DNA from: Eubacteriales Family XIII. Incertae Sedis bacterium
GTDB taxonomy: Bacteria; Bacillota; Clostridia; Peptostreptococcales; Anaerovoracaceae
Direction: 5' to 3'
Length of the DNA stretch: 36,661 nt
Assembly (NCBI GenBank): GCA_031290135.1
Contig: JAITOE010000131.1
Span: 1 to 36,661, forward strand
How positions within the stretch are numbered: the stretch's first letter is position 1; each line of letters begins with the position of its first letter. The position numbers were made by a program, and so were the translations under genes. The notes beneath the pieces are model-generated. The model saw only the letters and a program-made list of their open reading frames with translations, ran no database searches and was not told where the DNA came from. Below, in pieces: positions 1 to 6,365 of this stretch.

Positions 1-314
1 TTTCCGCGCTTATGTTCAAGAAGCCCTGACAAATGCTGTTTGAGATACGCAAAAGCCGCAAACCAGTCTTTCGCGGCAGGAAGGTTTTTCCGGCCCGCTT
101 CGGAAACCGCGCCGGTGAATGTTTCAAGCTGGCGCGCGGTTTTTCCGCCGAGGATCCCGGTCGCGTAAAAATCGAAGCGGTCCCGGAAAGTCTCCTTGAT
201 CAAGTAGGTTTTCCCGACGCGCCTTCTGCCATAGACTGCGACAAACTCCGGACGCCCCGATTCATAACATTCCAGAAGCGCGCTTTGTTCCGCGTTTCTC
301 CCTATGATGTCCAT
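1..314 (-). CDS. AAA ATPase of the DUF234/AAA_14-type family, N-terminal part only
   Basis: Reading the minus strand from ATG at 314 gives about 104 residues before the window edge, so the C-terminal part is missing. The start opens with MDIIGRNAEQSALLECYESG and soon reaches a P-loop, AVYGRRRVGKTYLIKETF (residues about 27-44), whose GRRRVGKT Walker A form is typical of the standalone ATP-binding proteins related to archaeal ATPase and AAA_14. These predicted NTPases usually carry a C-terminal DUF234 or nuclease-like domain and have no settled cellular role. A GGGAGGAAG ribosome site lies just upstream of the ATG, and a good promoter lies at 381-409. Confident for the family, not for function. 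Confidence 0.8.
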   Translation of the reverse strand, partial: MDIIGRNAEQSALLECYESGRPEFVAVYGRRRVGKTYLIKETFRDRFDFYATGILGGKTARQLETFTGAVSEAGRKNLPAAKDWFAAFAYLKQHLSGLLEHKRG

Positions 315-380
315 ATCTGTCTTCCTCCCACATTATTTTCAGCTTTAAATGCTATTTTTTATATAGATAAGGCTGATAAT

Positions 381-409
381 ATTTTATAATAACATTGAAA
401 TAATGTCAA
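381..409 (-). promoter_or_regulatory. Sigma-A type promoter for the AAA ATPase gene
   Basis: On the minus strand TTGACA (409-404) is separated by 17 bases from TAAAAT (386-381). A TATAAA lies two bases earlier and could serve instead. The box pair sits about 65 bases upstream of the ATPase start in an AT-rich stretch. Confidence 0.6.
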
Positions 410-430
410 CCAGTATCGATTGCAAGGATT

Positions 431-476
431 ATTTCCAGCCTTATCTCCGTAAAAATCATGTGATAAGGCCGGAAAT
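431..476. repeat. Inverted repeat, 14-bp arms, between divergent promoters
   Basis: ATTTCCAGCCTTAT (431-444) and ATAAGGCCGGAAAT (463-476) are inverted copies with one mismatch and an 18-base spacer. The core GATAAGGC appears a third time at about 367-374, next to the -10 box of the ATPase promoter. No T-run follows, so an operator or mobile-element scar is more likely than a terminator. The rest of 315-673 shows no gene. Confidence 0.55.
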
Positions 477-591
477 ATATTTGGATAACTGCTGCTTGAG
501 CCGTTTTCATGGTTTGCTTTTACCACGGGGGCGTAAGCGTGAAATTGAATTTTGTTGAATTTTGTTTAAGCTTGTTAACTGGTAGATTTTG

Positions 592-620
592 TTGCCATAT
601 TTGACTGCGCGTGATATAAT
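592..620 (+). promoter_or_regulatory. Promoter for the DUF3990/DUF3791 cassette
   Basis: TTGCCA (592-597), 17 bases, TATAAT (615-620). The first gene starts at 674. A short direct repeat of GAATTTTGTT lies just upstream (about 547-566). Confidence 0.65.
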
Positions 621-673
621 GAAAAATGAAGAAAAGAAGATGTATTTGACTTGTCGGAATGCAGGGGAATGCA

Positions 674-1216
674 ATGGGTGCCATCACGCTCTATCATGGG
701 TCATCTTACAACTTTGGTGCAATAGATTTGCAGCAAGGCAGGCCTTACAAGGACTTCGGCCAAGGATTCTACGCATCCGCCGACATCGTCCATGCAAAGT
801 CTATGGCTGAGAGAAACGCCCAGATGCGAAAATCGAAGTTGCAGCGGTTTCATTCCGAACATGAACTCATCGGGAAATGGTTGTACCAGTACCAATTCGA
901 TGCTGATAAAGCCGCAGATTTGTCGGTCATGGAATTCGCCGCGGCCGACAGGGAATGGGGGCGGTTTATCACGCTCAACCGGAACGGCAAAGGCGTCCCG
1001 CATAAATATGACGTTGTCATCGGCCCGACCGCGAACGACTATACTAACCCGACTATCCAGTTTTACCTGTCCGGCGGCGTCGGTGAAGTTGGGAGTGACG
1101 CGGCGATTGACGAACTGGTGCGGCTCCTTTTGCCATACCAGCTGCCATCACAATATTTCTTCGCAACCCAGCGGGCGGTTGACTGCTTGACGTTAATCAC
1201 GAAGGAGGGGTTTTGA
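674..1216 (+). CDS. DUF3990 protein, likely ADP-ribosyltransferase-fold toxin
   Basis: 180 residues. The N-terminus ITLYHGSSYNF (4-14) and RPYKDFGQGFYAS (23-35) match the hallmark of DUF3990, a family whose fold I recall being grouped with ADP-ribosyltransferases: a YHGS motif, then a DFGxGFY strand. A C-terminal PSQYFFATQRAVDCL (158-172) fits the family's last conserved block. ATG 674 is preferred over ATG 659 because AGGGGA sits five bases before it, whereas 659 has no ribosome site. The stop overlaps the next start by one base (TGATG), so the genes are translationally coupled. The promoter is at 592-620. The toxin role is inferred from fold and partners; the modified target is unknown. Confidence 0.78.
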   Translation: MGAITLYHGSSYNFGAIDLQQGRPYKDFGQGFYASADIVHAKSMAERNAQMRKSKLQRFHSEHELIGKWLYQYQFDADKAADLSVMEFAAADREWGRFITLNRNGKGVPHKYDVVIGPTANDYTNPTIQFYLSGGVGEVGSDAAIDELVRLLLPYQLPSQYFFATQRAVDCLTLITKEGF

Positions 1217-1458
1217 TGTCTGTCGAACCCCAAAAAGCGCAATACTGCGCGGACATCGTGGCCACCGCCGTGGTGTCCCGGTATGCGAAAGAAAAAGAAT
1301 TGCCGGCGACGGAAGCCTTGCGCATAATAATGGAGACGAAGACTTATGATTTGCTTCAAGACCCGGAGTCCCGTCTTTGTTTTGAAAGCGCCGAGAGCAT
1401 ACTGGACATGCTCCGCGCCGAGGAACAGGGCGACTGGGATGAATGGACGAAAGTATAG
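1216..1458 (+). CDS. Small acidic protein of the DUF3990 cassette, possible antitoxin component
   Basis: 80 residues, middle gene of a three-gene operon. It starts at ATG 1216, which shares its A with the upstream TGA stop, and has GGAGGGG five bases before it. The sequence is predicted helical and ends acidic (EEQGDWDEWTKV). The stretch KTYDLLQDPESRLCFESAES (residues about 42-61) resembles small hypothetical proteins I have seen beside DUF3990/DUF3791 genes, but I cannot name the family. It may act with the downstream DUF3791 protein to neutralise the DUF3990 enzyme; that is inference from position only. Confidence 0.65.
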   Translation: MSVEPQKAQYCADIVATAVVSRYAKEKELPATEALRIIMETKTYDLLQDPESRLCFESAESILDMLRAEEQGDWDEWTKV

Positions 1459-1472
1459 CCGGGAGGACAGCG

Positions 1473-1691
1473 ATGCCTTTTGAGAATTTTGACCATATAT
1501 TATATATGCAAATCCATGTCGCCAACCTTTACCGTAAAGCGCATGACATGACGATTGAGGATTTCCTGGAACTTGACCGCAAGACAGGTCTGCTGCCGTT
1601 CGTGGCCGATGCCTACGAACCGTTCCACCTAACCGGAGACCCTGGCATACTTGAGGAAGTTGACGACTATGTGCGCGGAGCGCTTGCCTGA
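1473..1691 (+). CDS. DUF3791 protein, putative antitoxin partner of DUF3990
   Basis: 72 residues. The block HDMTIEDFLELDRKTGLLPF followed by VADAYEPFHLTGDPGILEEVDDYV is the DUF3791 pattern: a helix, a hydrophobic turn, Y-E-x-x-H, then an acidic helix ending DDYV. Start 1473 is chosen because GGGAGGA at 1461-1467 sits five bases upstream; the earlier in-frame ATG at 1443 lies inside the previous gene and lacks a ribosome site. It is 14 bases after the previous stop, so it belongs to the same operon. DUF3791 genes commonly flank DUF3990 genes, which supports a toxin-antitoxin reading, though I cannot verify activity. Confidence 0.75.
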   Translation: MPFENFDHILYMQIHVANLYRKAHDMTIEDFLELDRKTGLLPFVADAYEPFHLTGDPGILEEVDDYVRGALA

Positions 1692-1820
1692 ACCCGCCGC
1701 CTTGCCCGGCGAAAAAAATCCTCGCCGCTTTGTCCAATGTTTAATTGTCGGAGCAATAACAAACAGAGCTTTCGTATATATTCGATTTTGGCTCTGTCGT
1801 TCAAAGCGAGGGAACAACAA

Positions 1821-2061
1821 TGCGCAGGTCAAAGGCGCTCGACCCTAAACGGCTCAAAAATGGATTCATGGGACATCGGACGACTATTATTTCAGACTAA
1901 AAGAGGCTGTGGGCTCCCGTTATCCGGAATACAAAACGTTGGTGACCCGTTACAAAAACGGCGGGACGGGGACCAGCGGGGATTTCGTCGCGCAATATAA
2001 ACTGCCTCGCGGCAGAGACCGCGAGGTATCTGTGGATACGTCCGCGGGCAGTTTGTTATGA
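1821..2061 (+). pseudogene. Small gene broken by a frameshift, unrecognised
   Basis: ATG 1821 with GCGAGGGA upstream reads MRRSKALDPKRLKNGF and then stops soon after. From about 1868 a neighbouring frame continues with protein-like sequence, GTSDDYYFRLKEAVGSRYPE, then YKTLVTRYKNGGTGTSGDF, down to a stop at 2059-2061. The two parts join naturally at about 1865-1870 if the frame is shifted, so this looks like one gene of about 80 residues with an indel. I do not recognise the family. An inverted repeat ACAGAGC/GCTCTGT lies upstream at 1763-1797. Confidence 0.45.
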
Positions 2062-2294
2062 GAGGAAGTTATTAGGAGTGGGTTCAATACCTGCGGCAGG
2101 AAGATGAACACCTACCGCAACGAGGGCGGCGAGCAGCTGAGCGACATAACGACCGCGATTTTCATCGACCTCACGCAGGCGGCCGGGATTGCGAAAAAGC
2201 AGGTCCCTGAGATGACCGCGGTCGAGCAGTGGGCGGTGTTCCTCGCGAAGGCGAACGACCCAGGGCACCGGGAACTGATAAACGAAATTTTTGA

Positions 2295-2372
2295 GCACCT
2301 AACCCGATTTCTGAAAGAAATCGTTGGTAGGTGCCATGCAAGGCTCTCCAAAATCTATGATTTTGTGAGAGC
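2295..2372 (+). repeat. Two tandem hairpins inserted in the Rpn remnant
   Basis: Hairpin 1 (2295-2334, 40 nt) pairs GCACCTA with TAGGTGC, has a small internal loop, then GATTTCT pairs with AGAAATC around a GAA loop. Hairpin 2 (2343-2372) pairs GCTCTC-CAAAATC with GATTTTG-GAGAGC around TAT. Hairpin 1 has a same-length inverted relative at 29068-29107. Neither hairpin is followed by a T-run, so they are not simple terminators. Confidence 0.7.
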
Positions 2373-2401
2373 TACTGCGGAAACGTAAGGAGGGAATTTC
2401 C

Positions 2402-2620
2402 GTGGCGTATGAAATGCTGACATCAATCAGCACGGACGAGGACGAACGCGCCCGTTTCCGCTCCCGCCGCATGTGGGAAATGGACAGGGCGCACGAAAAA
2501 GCCGCGCGCGAGATTGAGCTGAATGAAATGAAAAAGCAATTAGCCGACAAGGACAAGACGCTTGCCGACAAGGACGCTCGCATCGCTGAATTAGAACGCA
2601 TGCTCAACGCGGGCCGGTAG
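2402..2620 (+). CDS. Possible free-standing C-terminal Rpn peptide
   Basis: GTG at 2402 follows GGAGGG at a plausible distance and opens 72 residues: AYEMLTSISTDEDERARFRS, then a coiled-coil-like tail with repeated LADKDKTLADKDARIAELER. This is exactly the C-terminal segment of Rpn proteins. Short C-terminal Rpn products made from an internal start have been described as antitoxins of the full-length nuclease in enterobacteria, so an expressed stub is conceivable. It could equally be dead sequence. Translation is inferred only from the ribosome site. Confidence 0.4.
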   Translation: MAYEMLTSISTDEDERARFRSRRMWEMDRAHEKAAREIELNEMKKQLADKDKTLADKDARIAELERMLNAGR

Positions 2621-2935
2621 CTTGCATAGGAGGGATTCGCGAATACGCGCAAGATTGACGTCTATAAAACTCGCGTTTTCACGCGCCTTGCGCCAACCGC
2701 CAAAAACCTCGTTACAGATGCGGCGAGAATCCGGCGTACAATTTGAAGCGGTATGTATCATCGCGGGATAACTGCGCCCAAAACGCAGAAACGGGAAGAC
2801 CTGGTGATGAAAATGGGTCCGTGATGACGCAAAAACCCGTGTTTTGAAGCGCTAAAAAGCTATAACTTGCAATTTTCTGAAAATTTTATGCCGTTTAACT
2901 GGTATTTAAGCGGGTTCTCGGAGGTTGCATTAGTA
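2621..2935. other. Gene-poor stretch without recognisable features
   Basis: I see an isolated AGGAGGG at about 2629 with no convincing reading frame after it, and no repeats or RNA gene. The sequence is probably decayed accessory DNA between the Rpn remnant and the RelB/DinJ remnant. Confidence 0.4.
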
Positions 2936-3049
2936 AACCGGATAGTTTTTCAACAAAATAGTTTTTCAACAAATTTGAGCATACGGATAGACCGTGACCT
3001 GAAAAACGAGGCTGACCAAATTTTCAATTTTGGTTTCGTCCAAAATTGA
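2936..3049 (+). pseudogene. RelB/DinJ antitoxin N-terminal remnant
   Basis: The frame reads FSTNLSIRIDRDLKNEADQI, which is the ribbon-helix-helix N-terminus of RelB/DinJ antitoxins (usual form 'TNLSIRiDrDLKaEAD'). It then leaves the family pattern and stops after FNFGFVQN. The helix-turn and toxin-binding parts are missing. Just upstream the 14-mer AGTTTTTCAACAAA is tandemly duplicated (2944-2957 and 2960-2973), replacing the expected start. No toxin gene follows. Confidence 0.55.
3025..3048. repeat. Perfect 9-bp inverted repeat at the end of the antitoxin remnant
   Basis: CAATTTTGG and CCAAAATTG flank TTTCGT. It coincides with the point where the antitoxin remnant loses similarity, suggesting a deletion or insertion scar. 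No T-run follows on either strand. Confidence 0.55.
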
Positions 3050-3149
3050 AGCGCACAAACGCACTTAAATTGTTGGACGGACGGTTTGAGGACGGTTCCG
3101 CAGGAATAGCAATTTTTGCCATTGCAGTTACAGCGAGCAGTTGGATATC

Positions 3150-3980
3150 CTAAAAACCATCTACATCTTCGACAATAATATCCGAAAAATCAATATCGAT
3201 AACAGCCTCATCATTATCGTAGGATTTTCTATAGAAATCCACGCTCGCCATTGGCAAAGCAATAAGATGTTTTTGAAGCCGCTTTGCCATGGGCCTAAAA
3301 CCAAGGAAAGTGATTCCACCCGAAACAACAGCTCCAACAACAGGAATTGTTTTTCCGACGCCCTTTGCGAATATTTGTTTTGTCATTTCTACGCCTATTA
3401 ATTTTGCCACTTGTTTCACAGCAGGATAGATCGCTCCTTTCATCAACGCCTTTTGAACCAATGCTTTCTCCATTTTTATTGCCGCAGCATCAGCAATTCT
3501 TGCTATTGCGGCATTTGCGGCATTAACTCCGAACATTACGCCTATGAATAATATAAGTTGATTGAACATTTCATCATCAAGCCCATCTTCGTCGCCGTGA
3601 AACATTTCTTGCCAACCGTAAAGGTAAACGAGTTTCTGAAGAACCCTAATGACACATCCGAAAAATTGAGCAATATCCAAAGGAACTGTAGCCAACATTG
3701 CCAAACCGCCCGGTATCCCTGCGGCGGCAGACATAGCTGTTGCTTTTGCCGTTTCAGAATCAATGCATGCTTTTGCGATTTTCTCAAGACTCTCAATACT
3801 TAGCCCCGCTTGTGCAGGATTCGTTTCTATTGCCCTTTTCACAACATCTTCATCAAAATACTTTGATAGTTCTTTTCGTAAAAAACGCGTCCGGTTAATC
3901 TTTACTCCCGGCAATTCCATAGCCGCATGAAGAACCATTTCAAAATTACCGTTTTCTGCGGGTGTTATTTGTTTTTGCAT
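3150..3980 (-). CDS. EcsC family protein
   Basis: 276 residues. The central block AAAGIPGGLAMLATVPLDIA (85-104), followed by QFFGCVIRVLQKLVYLYGW, is the EcsC family signature: a glycine/proline-rich hydrophobic turn followed by a helix ending LAYLYGW. More hydrophobic stretches follow (141-165, 190-240), and the tail is acidic (DNDEAVIDIDFSDIIVEDVD). The start has AGAGGTAGCTT before the ATG. The family is membrane-associated and of unknown biochemistry; the name comes from Bacillus EcsC, next to the EcsAB transporter, which is not present here. Base composition is visibly AT-richer than the core genes, suggesting acquisition. Two micro membrane proteins precede it in the same direction. Confidence 0.85.
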   Translation of the reverse strand: MQKQITPAENGNFEMVLHAAMELPGVKINRTRFLRKELSKYFDEDVVKRAIETNPAQAGLSIESLEKIAKACIDSETAKATAMSAAAGIPGGLAMLATVPLDIAQFFGCVIRVLQKLVYLYGWQEMFHGDEDGLDDEMFNQLILFIGVMFGVNAANAAIARIADAAAIKMEKALVQKALMKGAIYPAVKQVAKLIGVEMTKQIFAKGVGKTIPVVGAVVSGGITFLGFRPMAKRLQKHLIALPMASVDFYRKSYDNDEAVIDIDFSDIIVEDVDGF

Positions 3981-4022
3981 AAGCTACCTCTTCCCTGACA
4001 TCGTTCAACCACAGCACCGTAC

Positions 4023-4136
4023 TCATCTGGAGTTGGACCTCAAATACCGGATAAGTATCCAAATGAGCCATAGTCCGCCGGTGAAAATCACCAAAATGAA
4101 ATCGAACAGAGTGCCCAGGCATCCTGCGTTGCGCAT
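4023..4136 (-). CDS. 37-residue single-span membrane protein
   Basis: From ATG 4136 the minus strand reads MRNAGCLGTLFDFILVIFTG then GLWLIWILIRYLRSNSR. A hydrophobic helix rich in I, L, W and F is followed by a basic tail, so it should sit in the membrane with the C-terminus inside. GAAGGGA lies about 11 bases upstream. It is 42 bases before the EcsC start, in the same direction. I recall similar 'GGLWLIW-LIRYLRSN' micro proteins in Gram-positive accessory regions, with no function assigned. The downstream part of its reading frame is partly duplicated at 4146-4193. Confidence 0.65.
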   Translation of the reverse strand: MRNAGCLGTLFDFILVIFTGGLWLIWILIRYLRSNSR

Positions 4137-4145
4137 AATTATGAC

Positions 4146-4193
4146 CATCCCTTCAAAATATACTCGAATACGTATCCAGATGACCCATAGGTT
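4146..4193 (-). pseudogene. Diverged partial copy of the 37-residue membrane gene
   Basis: In one minus frame the DNA reads NLWVIWIRIRVYFEG, which parallels GLWLIWILIRYLRSN of the adjacent gene. The DNA similarity (CTATGG-TCAT-TGGATAC-TAT-CG) covers about 35 bases. The fragment lacks the N-terminal half, so it is the tail of a tandemly duplicated gene. Confidence 0.5.
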
Positions 4194-4201
4194 CCTCTAT
4201 G

Positions 4202-4369
4202 TCAAACCAAACCCGTTTTAATAAACTTAACTATGTCGTTAAATATAGTAATCACTCCTTTTGCCGTGCATATCAACATTAATGATATTATTCCAGCCGG
4301 TAAAAGTTTTGATATAGCGATCATCAAACGATTATAAACCATCCCATGCGTCTTTTTTGGTTTTCCCAT
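4202..4369 (-). CDS. 55-residue small membrane protein
   Basis: Starts at ATG 4369 with AAGGAAG seven bases upstream. The sequence has a basic head MGKPKKTHGMVYNRL, then a hydrophobic span IAISKLLPAGIISLMLICTA, and a second amphipathic stretch GVITIFNDIVKFIKTGLV. It precedes the 37-residue gene and EcsC on the same strand with gaps of 65 and 42 bases, so a small operon is likely. I do not recognise the family. Confidence 0.55.
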   Translation of the reverse strand: MGKPKKTHGMVYNRLMIAISKLLPAGIISLMLICTAKGVITIFNDIVKFIKTGLV

Positions 4370-4406
4370 CTTTGTTCTTCCTTAATTTCCATAAAGGCGT
4401 ACCTTT

Positions 4407-4484
4407 TTAGAAAATCAGATGCGGCGGCCAGATGCCGAAAAACTGGCCCAAGCTCGATACGCGGATGTATATAAACTGTGCCAT
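4407..4484 (-). pseudogene. 25-codon open frame resembling a serine recombinase N-terminus
   Basis: ATG 4484 follows GAAGGAG at good spacing. The first residues, AQFIYIRVSSLGQ, match the start of resolvase/invertase proteins ('Y-RVS--Q', containing the catalytic serine), but the frame then leaves the family and stops. It may be the stump of a deleted recombinase. It might instead be a leader peptide for the EcsC operon. Confidence 0.3.
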
Positions 4485-4560
4485 ATTCGGTCGCTCCTTC
4501 CGTTTCATGATAGTTGGTCCGATAATTACCCTTTTATCACCTTGGATTTTTCAAAATTCC

Positions 4561-4589
4561 TTGCTAAAACCCCTTGATTGGTTTATCAT
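4561..4589 (+). promoter_or_regulatory. Promoter of the paaK-ACT-lit operon
   Basis: TTGCTA (4561-4566), 17 bases, TATCAT (4584-4589), about 37 bases before the paaK start. Confidence 0.5.
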
Positions 4590-4625
4590 GAAACATAGGA
4601 AATCATTATCATGAGGAGGTTGCCT

Positions 4626-5924
4626 ATGATTTGGAATGAACCCCGCGAATGCATGGGGCGCGACGAAATGCATCATCTGCAGAGCTGCCGCCTTCAGTCG
4701 GTCGTCAAGAAAGTGTATCATAACGTGCCTTTCTACCGGACGAAAATGCAAGCTTTGGGACTGGAACCGGACGACATAAAGGGCGTGGAGGACATCGCGA
4801 AGCTCCCTTTCACGACCAAACAGGATCTTAGGGACTCTTACCCCTTCGGGCTTGCCGCGACGCCCGCCAGCGAATTTGTCCGCGTACACGCCTCTTCAGG
4901 AACCACGGGGAAGCCTACCGCCGTCCCCCATTCAAGGAAAGATCTGGAGATGTTCGCGGAATGCGTCGCCCGGGCGCTCTGCTGCACCGGCGCGACCAAA
5001 AACGACGTGATCCAGGTGTCCTACGGCTACGGCCTCTTCACCGGCGGCCTCGGCCTCCATGACGGCGCCACAAAATTGGGCGCCACCGTCATTCCCGCTT
5101 CCGGCGGGAACACGCGGAACCAGCTGACCCTGCTGCAGGATTTCGGCAGCACCGTCCTGGCGTGCACCCCCTCCTACGCCCTGTTCCTTTCGGAGGCGCT
5201 GGCGGAGGCGGGCATAGATTCCGCGAAGCTGCCCCTGCGCATCGGCGTGTTCGGCGCGGAACCGTGGACAGCGGAAATGCGTGAGAAAATCGAAACCGGC
5301 CTGCAGATAAAAGCCTACGACATATATGGCCTCAGCGAAGTGATGGGGCCCGGCATGTCCGACAGCTGCGAGGCGCGAAACGGCCTGCACATCGCCGAGG
5401 ATCATTTTTACCCCGAGGCGCTGGATCCCGACACACTCACGGCCGTGCCGGACGGCGTGGTCGGCGAACTCGTGTTCACGCACCTGACCAAGGAGGCGAT
5501 GCCGCTTCTTCGCTACCGCACGCGGGATCTGAGCAGCCTGCACCACGAGGCCTGCGCCTGCGGCCGGACGAACGTCCGGATGGACCGCGTCAAAGGACGC
5601 TCCGACGACATGCTCATCATTCGCGGCGTCAACGTTTTCCCTTCCCAGGTCGAAAGCGTCCTGCTTGAAATCCCGGAAGCGAAGCCCCACTACATGATCA
5701 TCGTTGACCGGGAAGGCACCTTGGATACTTTGGAGATTCAGGTGGAGATCGGCGAACGCTATTTCTCGGATGAAATGGCGCAGCTGAGCACCCTTAAAAA
5801 CAAGATCAAACACGCTTTGGACAACGCGCTGCGGGTCAGCGTCATTGTCAGCCTTGTGGAACACAAGACCATCCAGCGGAGCGAGGGGAAAGCCAAGCGC
5901 GTCATAGACAGGCGCAAATTGTAG
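4626..5924 (+). CDS. paaK: Phenylacetate-CoA ligase (PaaK type)
   Basis: 432 residues, the usual length for the family. It activates aryl-acetic acids (phenylacetate, indoleacetate) to CoA thioesters with ATP in the cytoplasm. The adenylation motif HASSGTTGKPTAVPHSRKDL begins near residue 88; YDIYGLSEVMGPG (about 235) is the second core motif; YRTRDL (about 305) and GRSDDMLIIRGVNVFPSQVE (about 330) lead into the C-terminal domain, which ends with the catalytic-lysine region EGKAKRVIDRR. ATG 4626 is chosen because GAGGAGG ends about six bases before it; an in-frame ATG at 4611 overlaps that ribosome site. The ACT-domain gene follows after 15 bases. In anaerobes this pair often accompanies indolepyruvate:ferredoxin oxidoreductase, which is not in the window. 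Confidence 0.93.
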   Translation: MIWNEPRECMGRDEMHHLQSCRLQSVVKKVYHNVPFYRTKMQALGLEPDDIKGVEDIAKLPFTTKQDLRDSYPFGLAATPASEFVRVHASSGTTGKPTAVPHSRKDLEMFAECVARALCCTGATKNDVIQVSYGYGLFTGGLGLHDGATKLGATVIPASGGNTRNQLTLLQDFGSTVLACTPSYALFLSEALAEAGIDSAKLPLRIGVFGAEPWTAEMREKIETGLQIKAYDIYGLSEVMGPGMSDSCEARNGLHIAEDHFYPEALDPDTLTAVPDGVVGELVFTHLTKEAMPLLRYRTRDLSSLHHEACACGRTNVRMDRVKGRSDDMLIIRGVNVFPSQVESVLLEIPEAKPHYMIIVDREGTLDTLEIQVEIGERYFSDEMAQLSTLKNKIKHALDNALRVSVIVSLVEHKTIQRSEGKAKRVIDRRKL

Positions 5925-5939
5925 GAAGGGGCCATGGCT

Positions 5940-6329
5940 ATGGTTGTCAAACAGATTTCGGTTTTTTTAGAAAATGAAGCGGGGCATTTCCTGGAGCTTT
6001 CCCGTGTCATCGGCGGAGCCGGCGTCAACATCACCGCGCTCAGCCTTGCGGAGACTGCGGATTACGGCATTGCCCGCATGATCGTGGACGACGTGGACCA
6101 GGGCGTCCGGGCGCTGCATGAAGCGGGGTACTCCGTGAACCTGACAGACGTCCTGCGCGTGGAGGTTCCCGACGGACCCGGCGCGCTGGCGCGCATTCTG
6201 GCTTCCTTTGCGGAAAGCGGCGTCAATGTTTCGTATATTTACGGCTATTCCAGCGGCGGCACGGCCTTTCTCATCATAAAAGCCGGGGATCCGCAAAAGG
6301 CGGCGGAATTGTTAAAACCGCGCGTTTAA
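5940..6329 (+). CDS. Tandem ACT-domain protein, amino-acid sensor of the paaK operon
   Basis: 129 residues forming two ACT domains: residues 1-65 (KQISVFLENEAGHFLELSRV, then IGGAGVNITALSLAE) and 68-129 (DVLRVEVPDGPGALARILAS, then SGVNVSYIYGYSS). Both have the Gly-Val-Asn-hydrophobic turn where ACT domains bind amino acids. The start at 5940 has GGAAGGGG about eight bases before it; ATG 5934, six bases earlier, is too close to that site. It probably senses an aromatic or branched amino acid and modulates the ligase or the operon; this is inferred from context. Confidence 0.85.
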   Translation: MVVKQISVFLENEAGHFLELSRVIGGAGVNITALSLAETADYGIARMIVDDVDQGVRALHEAGYSVNLTDVLRVEVPDGPGALARILASFAESGVNVSYIYGYSSGGTAFLIIKAGDPQKAAELLKPRV

Positions 6330-6365
6330 AGCTGCAATCCGGTTAAATCAGCGCTAAGAGGTCTT

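Larger units (their letters stand above)
2104..2620 (+). pseudogene. Rpn-family recombination-promoting nuclease, C-terminal remnant split by a hairpin insertion
   Basis: Two consecutive pieces in different frames match the C-terminal half of the Rpn/PD-(D/E)XK transposase-associated nuclease family. The first piece (2104-2294) contains GGEQLSDITTAIFIDL and MTAVEQWAVFLAKANDPGHR ending ELINEIF, the usual 'LSD-FIEL-MT-E-W-FL-HRELI' block. The second piece (2402-2620) carries AYEMLTSISTDEDERARFRS and a charged coiled tail. In intact relatives these blocks are separated by only a few residues; here about 105 bases with two hairpins intervene. The N-terminal nuclease core is absent upstream. Family assignment is from remembered conserved blocks. 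Confidence 0.7.
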
